A DNA stretch of 12,093 nucleotides from JBCCZC01 sp039188505 (GTDB lineage: Bacteria; Pseudomonadota; Gammaproteobacteria; Xanthomonadales; SZUA-38), in contig JBCCZC010000151.1 in the NCBI GenBank assembly GCA_039188505.1, positions 1-12,093 on the forward strand, given 5' to 3'. The notes under the pieces were generated by a model. That model did no database searches. It was given only the letters and a program-made list of their open reading frames with translations, and was not told the origin of the DNA. Below, piece after piece: positions 7,056-12,093 of this stretch (the stretch's first letter is position 1; every line of letters begins with the position of its first letter). The position numbers and the translations under genes were made by a program.

Positions 7056-8586
7056 CGTTTCCCTGCTTGCGGGCCCTGGCCCGGGCGACGGCAGCGGCAA
7101 TCTCGGCCTTCCGATCCCTGGCGGACCGGAGCTTCTGCTGTTTGGCCTCGAGGCGCTCGCGGCGCGCCGCCTCCTGCCGGTCGAGCCGCGCGCTCCGGGC
7201 CTCGAACCGGAGCCGGGCCACGGTGGCGCGCTCCTGCTCGACCCGCTGCGCAGCCAGCTCGGTCTTGCCGTGGCGGTAGTAATCGACGAGTGGAATCTGG
7301 CTGGGGCAGACCTGGGCGCAGCAGCCGCATTCGATGCAGTCGGCGAGCGCGTGGTTTGCGGCCTGATCATAGCTGCCGGCGCGGATGTGCCAGAAGAGCT
7401 GCTGCGGCAGCAGCTGGGCGGGGCAAACCCGCACGCATTCCATGCAGCGGATGCAGGGAAGCTCGGGCGCGGTCGGCGTGATGTCCTCGGCGATAAGCCC
7501 CAGGATGCAGTTGCTGGCCCGGGTCACCGGCACGTCGTCGTGCGCGAGGGGAACCCCCATCATCGGTCCGCCCATCACGAGGCGGCGGATCGCGTCGGTA
7601 TAGCCGCCCGCCTGGGCGGCAAGCCACGCCACGGGCGTACCGATCGCGACCTCGAGGTTCCGCGGTGCGCCGAAGCCCCGGCCGGTCACGCTGACGACCC
7701 GCGAGATCAACGGCCTCCCCTCGACAACGGCGTCGTGGACGGCGGCGACGGTGCCGACGTTGAGACACAGCAGACCCAGGTCCAGGGGTGTGCCGCCGCC
7801 GGGGACCTCGAGACCCGTTAGGACCCGGATCAGCTGCTTCTCGCCGCCCTCCGGGTAGACCGTCGGCACGGTGACGATCGCCGGGGCGGCATCGCCCAGG
7901 CTCGCGGCGCTCTCGGCCAGCCGCTCGGCGAGTTCCGGGCGCTCGTCCTCGATCGCGAGGATGACCTGTGCCGCACCGACCGCCCGGGCGATGATCTGCG
8001 CGCCGAGCAGCACGCGCTCGGGTCCGGCCAGCATCTGCGCCTCGTCGCATGCGATGTACGGCTCGCACTCCGCGCCGTTCACGATCAGCGTCGGCGCGGA
8101 ATCACCGGCCGCGTCGATCTTCCCCGCCGTGGGGACCAGGGAGCCCCCCAGGCCCGCGACGCCGGCTTCGCGGATTCGCGTACGGAGCGCTGCCGGCGCC
8201 GTCGTCGCCCAGGGGGTGATCGGGCTCAGAAAGGCGTCGGGGCCATCCGGATCCACGTCGATCGTGATGCAGGGCGCCTCCGTAGCACCCCGCCCGATGA
8301 CCGGCGCCGGTGCGATCTGCCGCACGGTGCCGGCCGCGGGGGCGTGCAACGCCACGTCGTCCGGGCTCGACGGTAGGGCGATGGCTTCGCCACGGGCCAC
8401 CAGTTGCCCCGGCCTCACGCAGGGGACCGGCGCGCCGCTACGCTGCTGCCCGACCGGGACGACGAGCCGCTCCGGCAGCGGGCAGGTCGCGAGCGTGCGC
8501 TCGAGCGAGAGCGTCTTCCAGTGGCGCAGTTTCAGCCCCCCGTGGAATCGCCAGCGCCGAGTTCCGATCGCGACGGCCTCGCCCAT
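7042..8586 (-). CDS. rnfC: RnfC, electron transport complex subunit C, 514 aa
   Basis: RnfC is the peripheral subunit thought to bind NADH and FMN and to pass electrons to RnfB. Visible parts in order are the HGGLKL N-terminus (15-20), the glycine-rich GLGGSLVPT (146-153), NGAECEPY (170-177), YPEGGEKQLI (244-253), VEGRPL (288-293), an SLBB-like region, and two 4Fe-4S motifs: C378/381/384/388 and C417/420/423/427. Residues 445-510 are a charged coiled coil; the long repeat-rich tail of E. coli RnfC is missing. In the glycine-rich loop, E. coli-like proteins usually read GGAGFPT, so the SLV here is a mild variation. The ATG at 8586 overlaps the rnfB stop by one base (TGATG). Longer in-frame starts would lie inside rnfB and are rejected. 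Confidence 0.95.
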   Translation of the reverse strand: MGEAVAIGTRRWRFHGGLKLRHWKTLSLERTLATCPLPERLVVPVGQQRSGAPVPCVRPGQLVARGEAIALPSSPDDVALHAPAAGTVRQIAPAPVIGRGATEAPCITIDVDPDGPDAFLSPITPWATTAPAALRTRIREAGVAGLGGSLVPTAGKIDAAGDSAPTLIVNGAECEPYIACDEAQMLAGPERVLLGAQIIARAVGAAQVILAIEDERPELAERLAESAASLGDAAPAIVTVPTVYPEGGEKQLIRVLTGLEVPGGGTPLDLGLLCLNVGTVAAVHDAVVEGRPLISRVVSVTGRGFGAPRNLEVAIGTPVAWLAAQAGGYTDAIRRLVMGGPMMGVPLAHDDVPVTRASNCILGLIAEDITPTAPELPCIRCMECVRVCPAQLLPQQLFWHIRAGSYDQAANHALADCIECGCCAQVCPSQIPLVDYYRHGKTELAAQRVEQERATVARLRFEARSARLDRQEAARRERLEAKQQKLRSARDRKAEIAAAVARARARKQGNDEDL

Positions 8587-9140
8587 CAGCCGCGGGCCTC
8601 GAGGCGGATCGGGATCTCCGGGCGTGGGAGCACGTGGACGCCGCCGGCCCTCGGCACTTCGACGAGATCGATGCAGTCGACCGGGCAGGGCGGCAGGCAC
8701 AGCTCGCAGCCGGTGCACTCGGCCTCGATCACCGTGTGCATGCGCTGGGCCGCGCCCAGGATCGCATCGACGGGACAGGCCTGGATGCAGAGGGTGCAGC
8801 CGATGCAGCGGTCCTCGACGATGCGCGCGACCAGCGGTGGTCCGGCCTCGCCGAAGGCCGGGTCGAGCGGGACGGGCTCGCGGCCCAGGAGCTCGGCCAG
8901 GGCGGCGACGCCTGCTTCCCCACCGGGCGGGCACTGGTTGATCTCCGCCGTGCCGCTGGCAATGGCTTCCGCGTAGGGGCGACAGCCGGGATAGCCGCAC
9001 TGGGCGCACTGGGTCTGCGGTAGCAGCGCGTCGATGCTCGCGACGACACCGTCCTCGTCCTCCGGCAGGCGCGTCGCCGCAAAGCCCAGCCCGAGACCGA
9101 GGAGGGCGGCGATGACCACGATGGCCAGCGCCATGATCAC
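8586..9140 (-). CDS. rnfB: RnfB, ferredoxin-type subunit, 184 aa
   Basis: RnfB is the iron-sulfur hub of the Rnf complex, anchored by an N-terminal membrane helix (residues 3-22). A 4Fe-4S domain follows with CAQCGYPGC (Cys45, 48, 53) plus Cys70. Two ferredoxin motifs come next: C112/115/118/122 and C142/145/148/152, each ending in CP. All cluster ligands are present. The likely start is a GTG at 9140, forming a GTGA overlap with the rnfA stop. An in-frame ATG two codons later (9134) is the alternative. Neither has a strong ribosome binding site, which fits translational coupling to rnfA. The stop overlaps the rnfC ATG. Confidence 0.95.
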   Translation of the reverse strand: MIMALAIVVIAALLGLGLGFAATRLPEDEDGVVASIDALLPQTQCAQCGYPGCRPYAEAIASGTAEINQCPPGGEAGVAALAELLGREPVPLDPAFGEAGPPLVARIVEDRCIGCTLCIQACPVDAILGAAQRMHTVIEAECTGCELCLPPCPVDCIDLVEVPRAGGVHVLPRPEIPIRLEARG

Positions 9141-9718
9141 AGGCGACCGAGCCCCGTGAATCCCATGAAGGCCATGGCCATGAGGCCGGCTGTGACGAGG
9201 CCGATGGCCGGGCCGCGGAACGGCTCCGGGACGTCGGCGTCCTCGATCCTCTCGCGCAGGCCGGCGAAGAGGATCAGAACGAGGGAGAAGCCGAGCGCCG
9301 CGCCCAGTCCGTAGAGCGCCGATTCGAGCAGCGTGTGCTCCTCCTGCACGTTGAGTAGCGCGACCCCGAGCACGGCGCAGTTGGTGGTGATCAGCGGCAG
9401 GAAGATGCCCAGCACCCGGTACAGCACCGGGCTCGAGGCCCGCATGGCGAGCTCCGTGAACTGCACGGTTGCAGCGATGACCAGGATGAAGACGAGGGTG
9501 CGCAGGTACTCGAGTTCCAGCGGCACCAGCACCCAGCGATGGAGGCCGTGGCTCACGACCGCGGACAGCGTCAGGACGAACGCGGTCGCGAGCGACATGC
9601 CGATCGCGGAATCCAGGCGGCTCGACACCCCCAGAAACGGGCAGAGTCCGAGGAAGCGTACGAGCACGAAGTTGTTGACGAGCGCCGTGCTGACCAGGAT
9701 CAGCAGGAGATCGGTCAC
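9137..9718 (-). CDS. rnfA: RnfA, integral membrane subunit, 193 aa
   Basis: RnfA is a six-helix inner-membrane subunit of the Rnf complex, paralogous to RnfE and NqrE. The protein follows the E. coli pattern almost throughout: VNNFVLVRFLGLCPFLGVS (14-32), YLRTLVFILVIAATVQFTE (71-89) and LPLITTNCAVLGVALLN (107-123). Cys26 and Cys114 sit in the two symmetry-related segments expected to hold a shared intramembrane iron-sulfur centre. The start is a GTG at 9718, giving MTDLLL, and it overlaps the metG stop as GTGA. There is no convincing separate ribosome binding site, so translation probably depends on ribosomes finishing metG. The assignment to RnfA rather than RnfE rests on length, the MTD start and its position before rnfB. 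Confidence 0.95.
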   Translation of the reverse strand: MTDLLLILVSTALVNNFVLVRFLGLCPFLGVSSRLDSAIGMSLATAFVLTLSAVVSHGLHRWVLVPLELEYLRTLVFILVIAATVQFTELAMRASSPVLYRVLGIFLPLITTNCAVLGVALLNVQEEHTLLESALYGLGAALGFSLVLILFAGLRERIEDADVPEPFRGPAIGLVTAGLMAMAFMGFTGLGRL

Positions 9719-11757
9719 TTGACCCGCATGCCGGCAGTCGCGCCGTCGTCAGGATTGAGCAGGAACAGGTCCGATCCGCCCGGGCCGGCTGCGAGGACCA
9801 TGCCCTCGGACAGGCCGAAGCGCATCTTCCTCGGCTTCAGGTTCGCGACCATGACGGTCATGCGTCCGACCAGCTTCTCCGGCTCGTAGGCGGCCTTGAT
9901 CCCGGCGAAGACCTGCCGGGTCTCTCCGCCGATGTCCAGGTTCAGGCGCAGGAGCTTGTCGGCGCCCTCGACGTGGTCAGCGGCCGTGATCCGCGCGACC
10001 CGGAGATCGACCTTCGAGAACGCCTCGAAATCGATCTCCTCGGCGATCGGCTCCGCGGGACCGGCGGGCGCTTCCGGGGCGGAAGGTGCCGCATCGGTCG
10101 CGGCGGCCAGGGTCTCGCGGGAGGCCTCCTGGATGGCGTTGATCTGGGCCTCCTCAACCCGCATCAGCAGCGGCTGGAAGGGATTCAGGGCGTGGTCGAG
10201 CAGCGGCGTACCGGCATCTTCCCAGGTCAGCGGCTCGATGTTGAGAAAGCCTTCCGCGCGCTCGATGGTCTGCGGGATGATCGGCTTCAGGAACACGGCG
10301 AGCTGACGGAACAGATTGATCCCCTGGGTGCAAACGCCGTGGACTTCCGCCTCCCGACCCGCTTCCTTGATCAGCTGCCACGGCTTGTTCTCGTCGATAT
10401 AGCGGTTGGCCTCGTCGGCCAGCGCCATGATCTGGCGAACGGCACGGTTGTAGTTCCGTGCGGTGAGCAGGGCGGCGATCTCGTCCCGGGCGCCGGCGAG
10501 CTGCTCGAACAGGGCGGGATCCGGCAGCTCGGCCGCCAGGCGGCCCTCGAAACGCTTGTGGATGAAGCCCGCGCAGCGGCTCGCGATGTTCACCACCTTG
10601 CCGACGAGATCCGAGTTCACCCGGGCGACGAAGTCGTCGAGGCTGAGGTCGATGTCCGACAGGCCATTGCCCAGCTTCGATGCGAAGTAATAGCGCAGGT
10701 AGTCCGGCGCGAGATGGTCGAGGTAGGTGCGGGCGCGGATGAACGTGCCGCGCGACTTCGACATCTTCTCGCCGTTCACCGTCAGGAAGCCGTGTGCATG
10801 GACGGCCGTCGGCAGTCGGTAGTTGGCCGCGTGCAGCATTGCGGGCCAGAACAGACAGTGGAAATAGACGATGTCCTTGCCGATAAAGTGATGCACCTCG
10901 GCCGCGCTGTCGGCCGACCAGAACGCGTCGAAATCAACGCCCTCACGCTCGGCCAGTTCCTGGAACGCGGCCATGTAGCCAATCGGGGCATCAACCCACA
11001 CGTAGAGGAACTTGTCCTCGGTGCCGGGGATGCGGAAACCGAAGTAGGGCGCGTCTCGGGAGATGTCCCAGGGCTTCAGGCCATCCTCGAACCACTCCTC
11101 GAGCTTGTTCACGACCTCCGGCTGGAGTCGACCGTCCCCCATCCAGGACTTGAGCACGTCCTCGAGTTCGCCAAGCTTCACGAAGTGGTGCTCCGAGCTC
11201 CTGCGAACGGGCGTCGAGCCCGACAGCACCGACCGCGGATCCTTGAGATCTGTCGGGTCGTAGTGTGAGCCACACACCTCACAGGAGTCACCGTACTGAT
11301 CGGCCGCGCCGCACTTCGGGCAGATTCCCTTGACGAAGCGATCGGGCAGGAACATGCCCCGCTCCTCGTCGTAGAACTGCTCGACGGGTCGCCGTTCGAT
11401 CAGACCGGCGTCGTCCATGCGCGTGTAGACGGCGGTTGACAGGGCCTCGTTTGCCGGTGTGTGGGTCGAGGAGTAGTGGTCGAAGCTGATGCCGAAGTCG
11501 GCAAAGTCGGCTTCGTGCTCCTGCTGCGTGCCGGCGATGAGCACCTCAGGCGTGATCCCGCGCTTCTCCGCGTTGATCATGATCGGCGTACCGTGCGCGT
11601 CATCGGCGCAGACGAAATAGATCTCGGCGCCCAGCATCCGCTGGGTCCGCACCCAGATGTCGCCCTGGATGTACTCGACCATGTGGCCCAGGTGGATCGC
11701 GCCGTTGGCGTAGGGCAAGGCACAGGTCACCAGGATCTTGCGGGGGTTCTCGGTCAT
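9715..11757 (-). CDS. metG: Methionyl-tRNA synthetase, 680 aa
   Basis: This cytoplasmic class I synthetase charges methionine onto initiator and elongator tRNA-Met. The HIGH-type motif is HLGH (22-25) and the KMSKS loop is intact at 331-335. A zinc knuckle is formed by Cys146, 149, 159 and 162. The anticodon-binding helical region follows to about 540, then an alanine/proline-rich linker (about 543-573). The C-terminal tRNA-binding OB-fold domain (about 576-680, with FSKVDLRVARI and VANLKPRKMRFGLSEGM) gives the dimeric, long form of the enzyme. The length matches the E. coli protein. The ATG at 11757 gives the expected MTENPRKILVT start, with only a weak ribosome binding site. It appears to be the promoter-proximal gene of the metG-rnf unit. 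Confidence 0.98.
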   Translation of the reverse strand: MTENPRKILVTCALPYANGAIHLGHMVEYIQGDIWVRTQRMLGAEIYFVCADDAHGTPIMINAEKRGITPEVLIAGTQQEHEADFADFGISFDHYSSTHTPANEALSTAVYTRMDDAGLIERRPVEQFYDEERGMFLPDRFVKGICPKCGAADQYGDSCEVCGSHYDPTDLKDPRSVLSGSTPVRRSSEHHFVKLGELEDVLKSWMGDGRLQPEVVNKLEEWFEDGLKPWDISRDAPYFGFRIPGTEDKFLYVWVDAPIGYMAAFQELAEREGVDFDAFWSADSAAEVHHFIGKDIVYFHCLFWPAMLHAANYRLPTAVHAHGFLTVNGEKMSKSRGTFIRARTYLDHLAPDYLRYYFASKLGNGLSDIDLSLDDFVARVNSDLVGKVVNIASRCAGFIHKRFEGRLAAELPDPALFEQLAGARDEIAALLTARNYNRAVRQIMALADEANRYIDENKPWQLIKEAGREAEVHGVCTQGINLFRQLAVFLKPIIPQTIERAEGFLNIEPLTWEDAGTPLLDHALNPFQPLLMRVEEAQINAIQEASRETLAAATDAAPSAPEAPAGPAEPIAEEIDFEAFSKVDLRVARITAADHVEGADKLLRLNLDIGGETRQVFAGIKAAYEPEKLVGRMTVMVANLKPRKMRFGLSEGMVLAAGPGGSDLFLLNPDDGATAGMRVK

Positions 11758-11786
11758 CGGAACGCGTCTTCGAGCCTAAACCATGA

Positions 11787-11816
11787 ATTATCGCATGGGG
11801 TGCCGGCCGATCGGAA
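11787..11816 (-). promoter_or_regulatory. Putative sigma-70 promoter for metG
   Basis: On the minus strand a GATAAT box (11787-11792) matches the -10 consensus in five of six positions. A weak -35-like TTCCGA (11811-11816) lies 18 bases upstream. Initiation would fall near 11780, leaving a leader of roughly 23 bases before the metG ATG. Only the -10 box is convincing. Confidence 0.4.
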
Positions 11817-11828
11817 CGGCTCGCTCTC

Positions 11829-11849
11829 GCGGGCGCGCGGGCGCGCGGG
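11829..11849. repeat. Tandem 8-bp repeat GCGGGCGC, 2.6 copies
   Basis: Two full copies of GCGGGCGC (11829-11836 and 11837-11844) are followed by a partial copy GCGGG (11845-11849). The repeat ends exactly where the TACAAT box begins, so it fills the position of a promoter spacer and -35 element. Confidence 0.75.
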
Positions 11850-11855
11850 TACAAT
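11850..11855 (+). promoter_or_regulatory. Putative -10 box for mrp/apbC
   Basis: TACAAT matches the sigma-70 -10 consensus in five of six positions and lies 38 bases before the mrp start. The position expected for the -35 element is inside or next to the GC-rich tandem repeat and shows no good match. Either an activator is needed or the box is fortuitous. Confidence 0.35.
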
Positions 11856-11879
11856 CGGCATCCCGAAGCGAGCCCGAGC

Positions 11880-11897
11880 ATGACCCTGCCCCGATGA
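11880..11897 (+). other. Possible five-codon leader ORF overlapping the mrp start
   Basis: An ATG at 11880 encodes MTLPR and ends with TGA at 11895-11897, overlapping the mrp ATG as ATGA. The mrp ATG itself has no purine-rich ribosome binding site in the preceding bases. The tiny ORF could therefore hand ribosomes to mrp, though a chance overlap cannot be excluded. Confidence 0.25.
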
Positions 11898-12093
11898 CGA
11901 CCCTCGACCAAGCGTACGTCGAAGCCATTCTCACTGGCTGGAAGGATCCCCTGACCGGCGAGGACCCGGTGGCTGCGGGCGCCGTCCGGGGGGTCGGCGT
12001 TGCCGGCAGCAACGTGTCGGTGGACCTGCGGTTTGGCTATCCGGCCGGCGGCCTGCGCGATGCCTGGGCCACCGAGCTCAAGGCCCTCCTCGA
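11894..12093 (+). CDS. apbC: Mrp/ApbC Fe-S cluster carrier P-loop ATPase, N-terminal fragment
   Basis: The first 66 codons are present and the frame is open to the window edge. The protein begins MTTLDQAYVEAILTGWKDP. It shows the helix, the DP motif followed by G-x-D, and the alternating strands (VRGVGV, NVSVDLRFGYPA) of the MIP18/DUF59 domain found at the N-terminus of ApbC/Mrp proteins. These carry and transfer Fe-S clusters. The ATPase domain with its P-loop would lie beyond the edge. The gene is divergent from metG, and the metG-mrp pairing is common in gammaproteobacteria, which supports the call. The domain match is weaker than for typical ApbC, so a standalone MIP18-type protein is a possible alternative. 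Confidence 0.75.
   Translation, partial: MTTLDQAYVEAILTGWKDPLTGEDPVAAGAVRGVGVAGSNVSVDLRFGYPAGGLRDAWATELKALL

Noticed and set aside
7871..8941. Plus-strand open frame of 356 codons opposite rnfC and rnfB
   Set aside because: It is composed mainly of A, R, S, P and G, and it overlaps two genes with intact Fe-S motifs.
7042..9009. Longer version of RnfC extending across rnfB
   Set aside because: The added N-terminal 141 residues are out-of-frame translation of rnfB; the family N-terminus begins at the ATG at 8586.
9973..11268. Long open frame of 431 codons on the plus strand opposite metG
   Set aside because: metG is certain from its catalytic motifs; the antisense frame is low-complexity in character and lacks a start signal.

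Overview
The window is GC-rich bacterial DNA, and gene content and order point to a gammaproteobacterium. It carries a bacterial-type metG, a divergent mrp/apbC, and an rnfABCDG block whose proteins closely resemble the E. coli Rsx/Rnf subunits. I cannot name the family or genus from sequence alone.

Left part (1-4051). A truncated, unrecognised gene reads leftward out of the window from 183. Divergent from it, three genes run rightward: a 117-residue unrecognised protein (257-610), a 499-residue unrecognised protein with three degenerate repeats that loosely recall peptidoglycan-binding domains (624-2123), and a 624-residue exported protein (2177-4051). The exported protein has the sequence hallmarks of a caspase-like (clan CD) fold, but the candidate catalytic cysteine comes before the histidine, as in a circular permutation. 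The first gene is visibly less GC-rich than the rest.

Middle and right part (4092-11757, all on the minus strand). One compact transcription unit runs metG, rnfA, rnfB, rnfC, rnfD, rnfG, then a GAF-SpoIIE (RsbU-type) phosphatase gene. Every junction is a start/stop overlap or a 1-base gap, so the seven genes are almost certainly co-transcribed and translationally coupled. The Rnf proteins form an inner-membrane electron-transfer complex. RnfB and RnfC carry the iron-sulfur clusters, and RnfD and RnfG carry the covalent-flavin motifs. The sixth canonical subunit, RnfE, is absent: the slot after rnfG holds the phosphatase gene instead. The phosphatase gene ends 40 bases from the convergent caspase-like gene, with a weak bidirectional hairpin between them.

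Right edge (11758-12093). A 136-base divergent promoter region separates metG from mrp/apbC, an Fe-S cluster carrier of which only the N-terminal 66 codons are present. On the mrp side the region holds an 8-bp tandem repeat abutting a -10-like box, and a tiny leader ORF that overlaps the mrp start.

The most interesting points are the permuted caspase-like exported protein and the rnf operon that ends in a PP2C-type signalling phosphatase in place of rnfE. No tRNA, rRNA, CRISPR array, insertion sequence or intergenic stretch above 300 bases was seen.
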